From Gnetum montanum (Eukaryota > Streptophyta > Gnetopsida > Gnetales > Gnetaceae): 60,626 bases of DNA. The stretch lies in contig MNCI01013895.1 in the NCBI GenBank assembly GCA_015680685.1, positions 416,162 through 476,787 of the forward strand, written 5' to 3'. This document shows, in pieces, positions 22,981-34,689 of the stretch. The notes under the pieces were generated by a model, which worked only from the letters and a program-made list of their open reading frames with translations, did no database searches and was not told the origin of the DNA. A program made the translations under genes and the position numbers. Position 1 is the first letter of the stretch. The number at the start of each line of letters is the position of its first letter.

Positions 22981-24470
22981 CTGGTGAATAGACATTATTC
23001 ATTTCCAGCTTGGACACCAATGTTTGAAAAAGAGGATTGCAAAGTCCTTTAGTGAGGACATCTACTAGTTGCAAGTTGGAAGAAACATAAGGTGTACAAA
23101 TGAGACCACTCTCAAGTTTTTCTTTGATAAAATGCCTATCAATTTAAATATGCTTGGTTTGGTCATGTTGCATGGGATTGTGGGCGATGCTAATAGCTGA
23201 CTTGTTATCAAAATATAATCTCATAGGTCCTTCCTAATGGACTCTTAGATCTTCTAAGATAATCTTCAGCCATAACAATTCACATATTCCTTGTGCCATT
23301 ACTCTAAATTCAGACTCAGCACTAGATCTTGCTACTACATTTTGCTTCTTGCTCCTCCAAGTGACTAGATTTCCTGCAACAAAGGTACAATACCTAGTGG
23401 TGGATCTCCTATTTGTGACTAAGCCTACATAGTCTATGTCTGTATGAGCCTCTGGTGTGAGTATATCACTTTTCTTGAATAAGATGCCTTTACTTGGAGA
23501 CCCTTTTAGATAATGCAAGCTGCGATAGACTGCCTATAAGTGAACCTCCTTAAGATTGTGCATGAACTAGCTTACCACACTCACTGCATAGGTTGATCAG
23601 GTCATGTATGTGATAGATAAATAAGCCTACCAACCAATCTTTGATACATTTCTTTGGCGATGGCCAAATCTTCCTCTGCTTCTCCAAGCTTATGATTGGG
23701 ATCCATAGGTGTGCTTGATGGTTTACAAGCTAATTTCCCCATGTCTCTTAGAAGATCTAGGGTATATTTTTGTTAGCTCATGAAAATTCCCTAATTTAAC
23801 CATGCCACTTCTATACCTAGGAAGTACTTCAAATTTCCCAAGTCCTTTATCTTGAACTTCTTTACCAAGTGCTTGTCCAATCTCTCTATCTCCCTATTAT
23901 CATTTCTTATTCCTACAATATCATCAACATACACAATAAGGGTAGGGACTCCCTCTGAGTCAATGTGTTGAATAAACAAGGTATGGTCTCCTTGACTCTA
24001 TTTGAATCCATTCCAATCATTACCTTATTGAACCTTCCAAACCAGGGCCTAGGTGATTGCTTTTAGCTATATAGTGCTTTCTTTAATTTGCATACCTTAT
24101 TTGAGGTCATATTCTAATTATACCCTAGTGGAATCTTCATGTAAATTTCCTCTTCTAAGTCCCTAGGTAGGAAGCATTTTTCACATCAAATTGCTTTAAA
24201 GGCCAATCATAATTAATTTTTAGAGACAAAAGGATTCTTATTGTATTCATCTTTGCCACTGGTGCAAATGTCTCCTAATATTCTATCCCATACATCTATG
24301 TGTATCCCTTGGCTCCTAATCTTGCTTTGTACCTCTCCAGAGAACCATTATCTTTGTATTTTATAGTGTATACCCATTTACATCCTACTAGTTTTTCCCC
24401 CTTTGGCAAGTCCACTATCTTCCATGTATTGTTCTTCTCCAAGGCCTGCATTTCTACATTCATAGCATTT
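22981..24470 (-). pseudogene. copia reverse transcriptase and RNase H
   Basis: From high to low coordinate: NAMNVEMQALEKNNTW (about 24460, RT start), GCKWVYTIKYK, FAPVAKMNTIRILLSL, the catalytic LIVYVDDIVG at 23940-23910, KDLGNLKYFLGIE, then RNase H with HTDIDYVGLVTNRRST and ARSSAESEFR at 23234-23518, and a decayed VDVLTKGL near 23050. The YVDD motif survives, but stops and frameshifts break the frame, notably between 24150 and 23980. Confidence 0.88.
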
Positions 24471-25750
24471 TTTCAATTTTCACAGTTTAAAGCCTCAGAT
24501 AGTGTTGAAGGAATAGACACATTGTTAAGATTTGTGAGAAATGTTGTATGAGTTGATGAACATTTTTGAAAAGACACAAAATGAGATATAGGATATAGTG
24601 GATGATTGGTGCATTCTCTTTTTTTTTTCTAACTAAAATAAGTCAATATCAAATAAGGATTTGGTAGGAGAATCAGATGGGTTATGGTGTATTACCTCAT
24701 TTCCAGCACTCAAGCCCGATGTTTGGACTTGCCTTGGTTCTGGGTTTGGATGTTTCCTTCTTGAGTACACTTGAGAAGGACATGTGTCAGTAGTGGTTTA
24801 GTTACCTTCATCATTTTGTTTTGCAATTTGAGGAAGAGGCTCGGGCTCAATTTATGGTAGCAAAGAATAAGAAGACTTAGTTATAGGTAGGTTAAGAAGA
24901 AAGAAGTCCTTCTCTTCTACTATGGTTCGTTCCTTCTAAAGATAAGGTTGTGTGAAGTATGACTCAATTTCAACAAAGGTGACATCCACAGAAACAAGGA
25001 ATTTTTTGGTTGATGGATGAAAGCATTTGTAGTCCTTTTAGGTTGAAGAATACCCAACAAAGATTGTTTTAAGGGCTCTTGGATCAAAATTTCCCCTATT
25101 TTAACTGTGAATATGGACAAACAAAACACATCCAAATATCCTAGGAATAAGACGGTCTATAGTACGAAGTGTTGGAAATAACTGAGATAACAGTTCTATT
25201 AGACTTTTTGAATGGAGTACTTGAGTTGGTAATCTATTTATGATATGTGTAGCTATAAGGAAAACTTCTCCCTAGTAATTTTTTGGGACATTTTTTTGGA
25301 ACAATAAAGCCCAAGTTTTAGAAAGAAGGTGACCATTTTTTTCTCTCCGCCACTCCATTTTATTGTAGGGTATAAACACAAGAGGACTCATGGATCATTC
25401 CCTCCTTTTGAAAGAACGTAGTCATTGTTTCGTTAAAATAATCTTTGGCATTATTTGAACGAAACCTTTTGATACTAACTCCATATTGATTTTTAATCAT
25501 GGAATGAAAAGTTGGAAAGACATCACTAACATCAGTTTTGAACTTGCTTAAGAAAATCCAAGTGACTCTTGTGCAATCATTGATAAATGAAACAAATCAT
25601 CATGCCCCAAAAACATTTGAAATTGGAGATGGTCCCCAAATATCACTATGAATTAAATTAAATGGAAATGAGCTTCTTTTATTATTGATGGGAAATGCTA
25701 CACGTTTTTGCTTTGCAAGTTCACAAGTTTTGCAATTAAACATTTCCTTT
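24471..25750 (-). pseudogene. copia integrase core and C-terminal region
   Basis: The segment reads LIHSDIWGPSP (first catalytic Asp) near 25650, then RFRSNNAKDYF where the family usually has Asp-Asn-Gly, then NGVAERKK (Glu region) near 25350. FVGYSST and FHPSTKKFLVSVDVTFVE near 25080-24970 are typical of the linker after copia integrase. The second catalytic Asp is replaced by Asn. Stops are present. Confidence 0.82.
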
Positions 25751-26314
25751 TATAAGCCCTTAAACAAATGAGGGAACATGGATTCAAGTATTTTGAACAA
25801 AGGATGTCCTAGTCTAAAGTCGTAAAGCCAAGTCATGCCTTCATTTATTGAATGACTTGCGGATAGGAGGGTTAGAGGTTGATTCCACTTACTAGCACTT
25901 GTCTTTTTAGTCTTTTCAAGTATAATCCTCCTTCTCCTCAACAAGTCAAATCATCTTGCCCAAATCCCAATCCTAAAATAGACAATAAGTTGGGAAGAAG
26001 GTTACTCTGCAATTTAGATCCCGAGAAAGTTTGGTTATGGAGATAAGATTTGTTGATAATTTTGGAACATGAAGAACATCTTTAAGAATTATATCATGAT
26101 CAATTTTAACATTCCCTATGCCAACAACTATGGTTGGTGATCCATCTGCCATGGTAATTTTTCGATTACTAGGGCAAGAAAAATAAAAACTAAAATTGTG
26201 ATATGCATGTGTCATGTGATCTATGGCTCCCGAATCAATGATCCAAGAGTCTTTAAAACACCAATCAAAGGCACTTAAACAATGAGAAATTGGAAGCTCA
26301 CCTAAATGTACCAA
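25750..26314 (-). pseudogene. copia protease and GAG-pre-integrase domain
   Basis: SWIIDSGAIDHMTH is the aspartic protease start with the DSGA active site, followed by VLHVPKLSTNLIS, conserved after copia protease. The second part (25750-25944) has the pre-integrase WLYDFRLGHP motif, where the family shows His-x-x-x-x-His. A stop separates the two frames. Confidence 0.88.
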
Positions 26315-27343
26315 TGAACAGGTACTTGAACATTTTTTAAGAGTGGCTAGAAGATTCTTTAATTTCTCTATCTCTTCTTTGTCAACCTCCCTTGCTTCTC
26401 AAGCTTATTCTTCTTCTTGTGAAGATGAGGCTTGGTTTGCTTGATCTTAAATTTTTTGCCTTCCACCCTTATTTCCCCATTCCTTGCTTGGTGGCTTTCC
26501 ATGAAACTTGAAGCACATCTCCCTTATATGCCACATGTTGTCCCTATTTTCATGGGGTTCATGACCACTGAATTTGAATTCTCCTTTCCCATTCTCTCCA
26601 TTTTGCTACTCCCTTCTTGGCCCATGACTTTCTCAATCAATTAGCATTGCCAAGGCATCAACTAGTTTTGATACTAACATAACATTATGCCTACTCTCTT
26701 TAACCAATATAATAGAAATTACCTCATTAGGAGGGAGGTCATCTTTGCCAAGGACTTGGACTCAAACATAATCGAACTCATTGTTAAGACCTGCCAAAAA
26801 ATCATAGGTTCGATCTTTTTCTATGAAATTTTTCAGAATTGCAGCATCCTCATTGCATTTCATGTAAATAACACAATAGTGGTCCATCTCCTATCAAAGT
26901 TCCTTCAAAAGGTTAGCATACTTAGTTACAATCCAATTTTCTTGTTTGGTGACGATTGCCTTGATCTTCAACTCATAAATTTGGGCAGCATCTTTCACTT
27001 TAGAGTAAGTCTATCTCACAGCTTCCCATATATCTCAAGCTATGGGAAGAAACATGCGTGTGTCACTTATTTCGGGTGACATCGAATTCCAGAGCCATGC
27101 CATGAGCATCGAATTCTCCTCATCCCATTTTACAAACTTGGGATCATCCTCTTTCGGTCCCATGTTGAAGATGTGATCTGATTTTCCTTTACCTTTCAGA
27201 ATTGTTTGCACCAACTGGGACCACTTCAAGTAGTTTTTTCCATTAAGTTAATAAGCTATATTAATCTGCTGAAGGTCTCCAAGTTGCAGGGTGGTGGAGG
27301 TTTCCACTAGGTAGATAGTGATCTTGAATGATTCTTCGGACAT
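26315..27343 (-). pseudogene. copia gag
   Basis: It probably starts at ATG 27343 (MSEESFKITI). It continues with LNGKNYLKWSQLVQ and DPKFVKWDEENSMLMAWL, the UBN2/retrotran-gag type region near 27230-27080. Near 26520 CFKFHGKPPS resembles the residues around the CCHC knuckle, which is degraded. Plus-strand frames here (26432, 26687) are shadows. Confidence 0.85.
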
Positions 27344-27488
27344 TTTGGTAAAGAAAAACAAGGAGAAGAAGAGGATTACAACAATAAGGGTTGAATTACC
27401 CAATTAGAAACAACAATGAAGGCTGTAGCAAGAGAAGAAATATGGCAATGAAGGCCGAATGAAAAAAAAATGTCCCTAAGGTTGAAAA

Positions 27489-27506
27489 CCTAAAGCTCCA
27501 ATACCA
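27489..27506 (-). promoter_or_regulatory. Primer binding site of the copia element
   Basis: On the minus strand TGGTATTGGAGCTTTAGG directly abuts the 5' LTR. It is close to the initiator-tRNA-Met site TGGTATCAGAGC used by most plant copia elements. Confidence 0.75.
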
Positions 27507-27709
27507 TGACAAAATTTGAAAAGAAAGGGAAATCTTTTCTCTTGATTGCTTCTTGTTTACAAGTGGAGGTATATATAGAAATTACATAGATAAAATCAAG
27601 CTAATAATCTCTCCAAATCAACTAATTCCTAAAAATCAGCAAAAATATCAATCAATCACCAACCATAAATCAGTTGAAAGGAGAGCATTGTTTTTTGCTC
27701 AATTTTGTC
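27507..27709 (-). repeat. 5' LTR of the copia element
   Basis: 203 bases, from TGACAAAATT to AATTTTGTCA, a 10-base inverted terminal repeat. A TATATATAG stretch near 27571 is the likely core promoter (minus-strand sense CTATATATA). Confidence 0.85.
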
Positions 27710-28545
27710 ATGAACTTGTTTTGCTCCTTGCTCAAAACTTTGGGAAGATAGTGCAAATTAAAATTACAACAATATTGAAGACAAAACTCAAGCTTTAATT
27801 TTAATTATGCTTATTGAGGTTTACTACATAATAACCCTTCATAAATTGTACATTTCTTTTGGAATGATCTTGTCAAAATCTTAGTATATTACAGAAATGA
27901 CTATATTGCCATCATAGAAATATCAGTGTAGGAGAAACGTAGATGAAAATCCATTTAGAAAGTTTATTTACACCTTCCTGAACTCACAATTCACTGTTTG
28001 CTTTCACTGCCCTTTAAAATTCATTGATATTTTTCCTTTCAAAATTCAAAGGCCACGTGGTACAATGTGTTCCAAATTTTGTTGTCATGTAACGCTAGGC
28101 CACGTCCAACTCCTGGGTAATTTGTAGAGATTTTGCCATTATAAAACCGAATCTGTGGCTGCCCAAAATGCTATTTCAAATATGAGCTATTCTAAGAGCA
28201 TTCACAAAGATATGATTACCATTCCAATTGCATTTTTGTAGAAAGCGTGTGCTTTACCATTTTATAAAAGTTATCTAGAGTTGAAGATTTTTCTTCTCTT
28301 ATCATCCCAAAAGATTCATGAACTTTAAGAATGAGATACATGCAGTTCCAACGTGAAGTTTCTTTGTTTATTTAGCCTGTACCCAATGTATCATATGCCT
28401 CTGTTGCCTTGTACAATTTTTAAGTTTTTCCTTCCATGCTGGTGTGTGCCCATCTCCCCATCCATGCTTTCACTATGTATTTTCATTAAAAAATAAGCAG
28501 TCCCATTGCACGATTGCTCAGGATGATACAATGGATTTGGATGAC
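27710..28545. other. Interval upstream of the SEC6 exons, no exon found
   Basis: AT-rich DNA with no recognisable SEC6 exon, at least in a direct reading. If the SEC6 gene is whole, this is intron. The CCACGTGG at about 28053 is a G-box-like palindrome, noted without functional claim. Confidence 0.35.
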
Positions 28546-28745
28546 AGACAATCATCATCATCCTAGCCTTGTCCTAACAAAATAGGGTCGGCTACATAAG
28601 CTATCTTTCTCCATTTGGCTCTATTAGGAGCTAGATCCTTATCTATATGCAATTTCATCATATCATATTTAATATTTAATTTTAAAGGAAAGTCATGTAA
28701 AAGCTCTGCTGTGTAACTCTCCTATTGACTTTGTTCATAATGTTA
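28546..28745 (-). mobile_element. Probable 3' tail of an RTE-type LINE
   Basis: (ATC)n is followed by CTAGCCTTGTCC and GGGTCGGCTACAT, a signature I recall from the 3' ends of plant RTE-like LINEs that end in short microsatellites. Read on the minus strand it ends in GATGATGATGAT. No coding part is present. It lies just upstream of the first visible SEC6 exon. Confidence 0.4.
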
Positions 28746-28770
28746 TTTACATACATACAATGTTATGCAG

Positions 28771-29297
28771 AAAGTGAAGAAACGTTTGCAACCTTTGGCA
28801 GACTTACGAGAACTGGCTGCTGCTGAGAGCGTGGAGACTTTCACCCTTGTATACTCCAACATTATACAAAATCATCCTGATTGCCCGGTATGTATCATGC
28901 TTTCTGAATATGCATTTCAACAGCTCCACAAATTATAGACCTTGAAATTTCAAATGGAGGATTATAATTTTATCCATCCCCCAAGATCACTAATTTATGT
29001 ATGATTTTAACCTCAGCCTGAGGTCGTGGAAAAAATCATTGCTCTAAGGGAAGGAATACCAAGAAAAGATGCTCGGGAGGCATGGTCTGCTTCTTCTTGC
29101 TTGCAGATGTAAGGGGTGATGTATCTTTACAATACGTTTTCTCACATAACAATTGCAAAATTTGTTGTGAATAGGTGGTTCAAGAATGCAAGGAAATATA
29201 CAATAATTCATTGGCAAGAAGTGAAATACCAAAACCAGGATTTCTTTTTGCTAGATTGACGTGTCTTCCAAAAGCAAGTCTTCGAAAGAAACTATAA
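28771..29297 (+). CDS. SEC6: Exocyst complex subunit SEC6, last three exons
   Basis: Exons 28771-28887, 29017-29079 and 29175-29297 splice in frame to a 100-residue C-terminal segment ending at TAA (29295-29297). Recognised blocks are DLRELAAAES, FTLVYSN, HPDCP, PEVVEKI, LREGIPRKDARE and VVQECKEIYNNSL, followed by PGFLFARLTCL. These match the C-terminus of plant SEC6 as I know it. SEC6 belongs to the exocyst, which tethers secretory vesicles at the plasma membrane. Splice sites are cag acceptors at 28770 and 29016, a GT donor at 28888 and a tag acceptor at 29174. The donor at 29080 reads GC (GAG|GCATGG), a non-consensus site. The last exon is more divergent than the first two. Upstream exons were not found, so this may be the end of a long-intron gene or a partial duplicate. 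Confidence 0.82.
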
Positions 29298-32200
29298 AAT
29301 CTATGTATATTGTAGTTCTAATTAAAATGCAGTCAGTCTCAGCCTTGGCTTTTGTCATGTTATACCTGAAATTAACAATTGCATGCAACATTGATGAACT
29401 GTCTATTGGCCCTTTTGAGTACTTTTAAAGTTCATAAAGACATAGATGGCTCAGTAAAAACCGGCATAGTTGTTAACCATGTCAGTAAAATGTGAAGCAT
29501 CTGCAAGAGATCGTGAAGTTTGAGTTGTGTGGCTGTAACAATAAGAAGGTCCAAAACATGATCTGAACAGCATCGTTTTATTCTTTTTATTGTTATATTT
29601 TAACTGCCAGTTTTATGCCATCCATTTTAGCATGCATTATGCTTGAATTTAAGAGCATTACTTTTGTAACTGAAGTTTGAGTCTGTAAATGAAGTTTTCT
29701 GTTATATCCATGTAAAGCAAAATTAAGCTTCAGCCATTTTCCGCATTAAAGCAGTAACATATAAAAGTAAAATAAATGAAGAGGAAAATTATGGTATACA
29801 ACTACACTATGATTTGATGTGTGTGTGTATAATGTAAAGCAAATATTGAAGCACATTTACATCTTTTAATTATTTTGATTGGCAATGGTTTGTAGATTTA
29901 AGTGGTCGACGATGCAGCATTGCAATACCTAGTTTCATGTTCAGTTTGTGTGTGTAAGTTTGTATCCACATTTTGCAAACTAGGAGCAATACTTGACCTT
30001 AGCATTATTGGCACGAGTGTAAATTCAAAAAATTTATATTCATCGTTTTGAAAAATTCAATCTTTACATTAGGCTGAGTTTATTCTCTATGTTATCCCCT
30101 ACAATATATGTAGTTGTTATCTACTAGGATGGACTTTTCAATCATTCAAAGAACTCTAGAACACATGATCTACTCTTAGAACATTAGCTCACTATACTTT
30201 TCAAGAAAAATTATCGTACTGGTATCATCTTTTAACTTCTTAGCCTTTTGTTGAGTATCTATTTTCTACCTTTGAAGAATCTCTTCAAATTATATTGGAT
30301 ATTATGCTACTCACCTTTTTTTACCTTCACTAAGTACATCCTCAAAAACATTACCATTTTCAAATCATGTCTAAAAGTGAAATCAATCCATCTCATGTAT
30401 AACAAGGTTAAGGTTAATTCATAAGGTACTACAAGGTCTTATTGAATGTAGTGTGAAATGTGGAAGAAAGTATTAATAATGAACAAAGAAAAATGAAAGT
30501 ACATCACAAGCTTGACAATGAGTGGACATCATCAAAAAAACATATAAAAAGAAAAAACTTTTTGATATTAGGATTTTCCAGCTTAGGTGTACATCCTTAC
30601 AATTGAAGCATTGAAAAAAAATAAATGAAGAAAATTAATTATCAATAGGGAGGTTGTAGTCCTAACAAAATTTACATTATTTTTCAACATCAATGTTTAA
30701 ACTTAAAATAGCAAATGGATTTGAGATAGAAAATTGTGGCGTAATACCAATGTTTGTATTAAAGCAAGAAAGTGGTACCACTTGAAGAAGATTTTTACCA
30801 TGTTGGGTGTTATGATCTTACATCGAGAATTTTTACCATCAATTATAATCTTTTTATTGACACTAGTTTTAATCTTTGAGTTAACAGTGTTCTTGTCAAA
30901 CAAGAAAAAATTTGCAATACAAGCTATCTATCTAACCTGCTTAATATTTTTTAATACCAATAAAATAATTATATATCGAAGTTTTTGTTTTCTCTAGATT
31001 TGTTATTGTCATTTAATCATTCTTACCATTGACATTAACTTGATTTTTCATATCTTCAACTTTATATTGTTTTTTCTTATCTTCAACTTTACCACATTTT
31101 TTTTCTTTAGAATTTTTTTCTTGAGCAAGAAAGGAGAAGATTTATTAAACGGCCTTCACAATGGCAAAAGTTGCAAAAATTATACTATGTAATTGGTTGA
31201 ATGTAAGTCATTCTTTTTGCTTGTAATACCAATTCCTTTTTATAATTGAGAAGGTTGATATCAACAACCAAAAGAAATCTTCTACAAAAATGAAACATTG
31301 CAGAAATAGACTTCATATGCTTAATGGTAAAATGTAGGGTGAAATGTGTCCGATGTTTGCAAACCTTCATGTTGTTTTCCATGTTGATTCATTACTCCTT
31401 TTATGTTCTATGTTTAGAAGTTAGTAATTTTAAAATTAAGTTTTTTGTTATAATTAGAAATCATGTTATCTCCTCAGTTTAAACCAAAGTTTTAATGTTT
31501 GTGAAAACTTAATGATGCAACCGTAGCCCCTCTCCTAAAAGGACTTCATCCCCTCATTTAACACTCTTGATGGATATGATTAAAAGCTCTCATTTGAATT
31601 TGAAGAAATTGAAAAAGTATTATACTAAAGTTCTATATGTTTCAAGCTCTCTTTTCCTTTTAGTTTTCTCATATTGAATTGATTCTAACAATGTTTTAAT
31701 TGCAACTCTCAAATTTGTTCACATTCCCAATTTCTTACAAAATCTTGGTTCTCTCATGTTTATTTTGCATGTTTTTTCATGAATTTACAATTGCATGTTA
31801 TGTTTTTTAATAACTTGAACGTATAATCAAAATTTTGTTGAAGTTTATGTTGAATTAAGATTAATTCTAGCAAGGACTCATTATTTTTGTGTTGAATCTT
31901 CAAGGAATTAAAAGATTTGGGAAATTATTATCATAATCTCAAGCTCATTTTATCATCCATCTCGCATTTCAAGGTTTGGAGTTCCTTTAGGCTTTTCCTC
32001 TCCTTATTAATTTCTATTGATCTCCCACCATAGTGCATCAAAAGTATTGAAATGACATGTATCCCTATGCATGTTGATTGAATTCACTTTACAACTACCA
32101 TGCATATCTAATCTAAGCATGAATCTAGGCTTTGATGTTCTCAACAAAGATATTACTACAAGTATTTAAAGTTTGAATGAGATTTGAGTCTAATCCAAGT

Positions 32201-32300
32201 TGGATTTTATTTTTAAATTTGAAAGATAGGGCTTATCATAGAACATGCCCTAGTAATGGCCTAACATAATAATTTTTTTAGATTTTAAACCTAAACTTAT
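29298..32300. other. SEC6 3' flank and AT-rich interval
   Basis: The 3' UTR would begin at 29298. AATAAA-like signals occur near 29770, among other A/T-rich options. Beyond that I see only AT-rich DNA with short runs (GTGTGTGTGT near 29820). The overlapping frames near 30703-30997 have no recognisable domain. Confidence 0.35.
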
Positions 32301-32817
32301 TGCCTATGATTGATTTAATGGAGTTGTAGTGATAGTAGTTGAGAAGAGAAGATTTTAAGCTTTATCACCTATCATTGTACGATCAATTTGCAATGATAAA
32401 ACTCTTGATTTGGTGACTCCAAGTTATAGATTCGATCCTATGGGATAACATTACGTTATGAAGTTATAATTTTACTATACATCGTGGGGCAAATATTGTT
32501 TAAAAATTTTGCAATGATAATATTCAAAGTTATGCAATCACTTTGCAATGATAATATTCAAATGTTATTGTCCCACACCATTAGAATGGTTTATAACAAT
32601 AGCCTTTTACAAAATCTAAAATCAGTGTGCATCCCTACTATTGGACCAATTTTCAACTATGACTAAGGATTCTTAGCACCCATCATTGTTGTCAATTCAT
32701 TTCCAATGATTGTAGAAAATTTCAGACATCAAAGAAGTTCAAAGAGCATAAGTTAGAGGTTTGAGCCAAGAGAGATCCCATCATACTTTTCTCTTGCATT
32801 TTTGATAATTCTAGTAG

Positions 32818-32830
32818 TGGTATCAGAGCA
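32818..32830 (+). promoter_or_regulatory. Orphan iMet-type primer binding site
   Basis: TGGTATCAGAGCA is an exact match to the initiator-tRNA-Met PBS of plant LTR elements. No LTR end with CA directly precedes it, and no coding region follows, so it marks at most a relic of an LTR element whose LTR would lie to its left (about 32300-32817). Confidence 0.4.
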
Positions 32831-33542
32831 TTGGAAATCCTAGACAGTTACCAAAGAAATTCCAAAATGCATAATCACATTCAATGACTCCTAGTTCTCC
32901 TATTGAAGTCACTTGATGAAGACCCTCTTCGCCATTTATGAGATATGGAAATATGTATATTAGATTTTCTTTAACCTTCAAAACATAACTAACCAAAGTA
33001 GATAGCAAAGAAGGCAACTAGAAAAGAACAAGAAACAAGATACCTTTGCCAATATGCATTTATCTTTCTTTCCTATGGCAACTCCATTTGTTTATTTCTT
33101 GATTAGTTATGATATTTCATTTGGTTATCTCTTGATTAGTTATATATTTTACTATTCATCCTTTGACTAGATTTCAACATTTCTTTAATTACTAGAAAGA
33201 TTGGTTTAAGATAGCCTATTTATAAGTAAAGAGACAAATTCCTTTAATAGTTTGATATTAGTCTATTTAGAGAGAGAGATAAGAAATTTCTTCAATTAGC
33301 CATATATTGATTAGGTTCTCTAGAAAATATTTCTCCAATTACACACATCGAATCAATATGTGATCAAGTTTTGTAGAAATTCTAAATATTTTCAATGAAG
33401 TAGATTGGGTTGGTTGTTGTTTGATTATTTCTATACTCTTGAGGAAATTCTAATTGTGAGGAAGTTCTAACTATAAGGCTTCTGATCAAAGTCAACTATA
33501 AAAATCAAAAAGATATTAGATTGGGTTGATGGTGATTGTGAG
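32831..33542. other. AT-rich interval, nothing recognised
   Basis: Possibly the interior of the relic that owns the PBS at 32818. No coding signal was seen. The minus-strand frame 32823-33017 has no domain. Confidence 0.3.
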
Positions 33543-34425
33543 TGATGAGCAATAGGATATCCCAACACTCCACCATACAAGTCATGAGTGCATGCGCACG
33601 ACCAAATCATAATCTATGGATGGAAAATGTAAGTATGCTAGCAATTGATAATCAATTCATGATTGTTGTCTTCCCACTTTGAGTTAGTAAAGTGCAAGTG
33701 TATGGTTTAACTCTAAGTGAGGTGTATGATCTGTTGATGTTGTGGGCTCACATTACTCCTAAGTGCTTCCACAATAAAAGTGAGAATAAAATCTAAGTCT
33801 AAGTAATGATAGAAATGTAAATCTATTCTAGTCTATAGTGATGAGCAGCCATTCCTAGCTTGTCATACACATCTTGGGCTCATGTAATCGTTACTAGGAT
33901 TACCAAGTGAGTTCACTACTAAGCAAATCAAGTAAAACCACTATTGGGTTACTAAATGATTATCTTAACACTTGAAACAAGTCGTACTCATTCTACCTTA
34001 GTAATAAATGTGGAAAAGTAAAGTACTTAAAAAATATAACTATACTAGAGTAAACATGAAAATTAAACTAAGGAAAATGACTAAGTAAAACAAAGAAACT
34101 AAGTGGATGTTGCAATGGTGAAAAACAATCTCAATCTTTATTGTTGTTCAAGAACTATGCCCAAGTACAATCTACTTGAATAAATATTTTGTTCAATTGT
34201 TCAACACCATATTGTGGGCATTCACTCTATCACTAAGTATAAACTATGAAAACAAACTACAAGAGTTTCCCTAAGACTATAATGAAAAGTTTGTGTTGTT
34301 GATGCAATCAAGTGTTAGTATTTATAGGGTCATACAACTCCCAATACATCGTATCAATGATGACATAGGTAGAGCTATGATATCCTAGATGTGATATCAT
34401 AATCCATGAAAAACAAGGTTTATCA
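33543..34425 (-). repeat. Athila-family 3' LTR of the coiled-coil element
   Basis: 883 bases, plus-strand ends TGATGAGCAA and TTTATCA. It aligns with the other family LTRs in its ends, the ACCATACA block, the TATA box (34319-34326) and two GATATC-type palindromes (34378-34400). An AATAAA on the minus strand lies near 34140. The PPT follows at 34426. No TSD partner was identified. Confidence 0.8.
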
Positions 34426-34436
34426 TACCCCCACAA
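34426..34436 (-). promoter_or_regulatory. Polypurine tract of the coiled-coil element
   Basis: The minus strand reads TTGTGGGGGTA directly before the LTR. It is preceded by AACTCGAGGATGAG, the same pre-PPT block as in the elements at 2647 and 47536. Confidence 0.7.
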
Positions 34437-34689
34437 CTAACTAGAAACTCATCCTCGAGTTAAAACAAAATGAGAATAGAGTTCCTTAAAAAATTGGGAG
34501 GTATACTTAAATTTGACATAACTACCTATAGACATGACTTTGAATGCCACATTGTAATTCAAGGGATGTTTTTACAAAGTTATCATGCATAGCATGATGG
34601 ACACATTTGATGATAACAAAAAAAATTAAATAGCTCAGTGTAGCCTTTATGTTCCCAATGGCAGAGACTCCTCCATTAACTTCTTTCCC

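Larger units (their letters stand above)
22858..27709 (-). mobile_element. Full-length, decayed Ty1/copia retrotransposon
   Basis: 4.85 kb on the minus strand. LTRs at 27507-27709 (5') and 22858-22968 (3') share the first ~80 bases and the terminal TTTTGTCA. A tRNA-iMet-like PBS and a purine-rich PPT flank the interior. Gene order right to left is gag, protease, integrase, RT, RNase H, and integrase before RT defines Ty1/copia. Flanking GGAAC (22853-22857) and TGAAC (27710-27714) are a probable 5-bp TSD with one mismatch. All frames contain stops. Confidence 0.9.
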
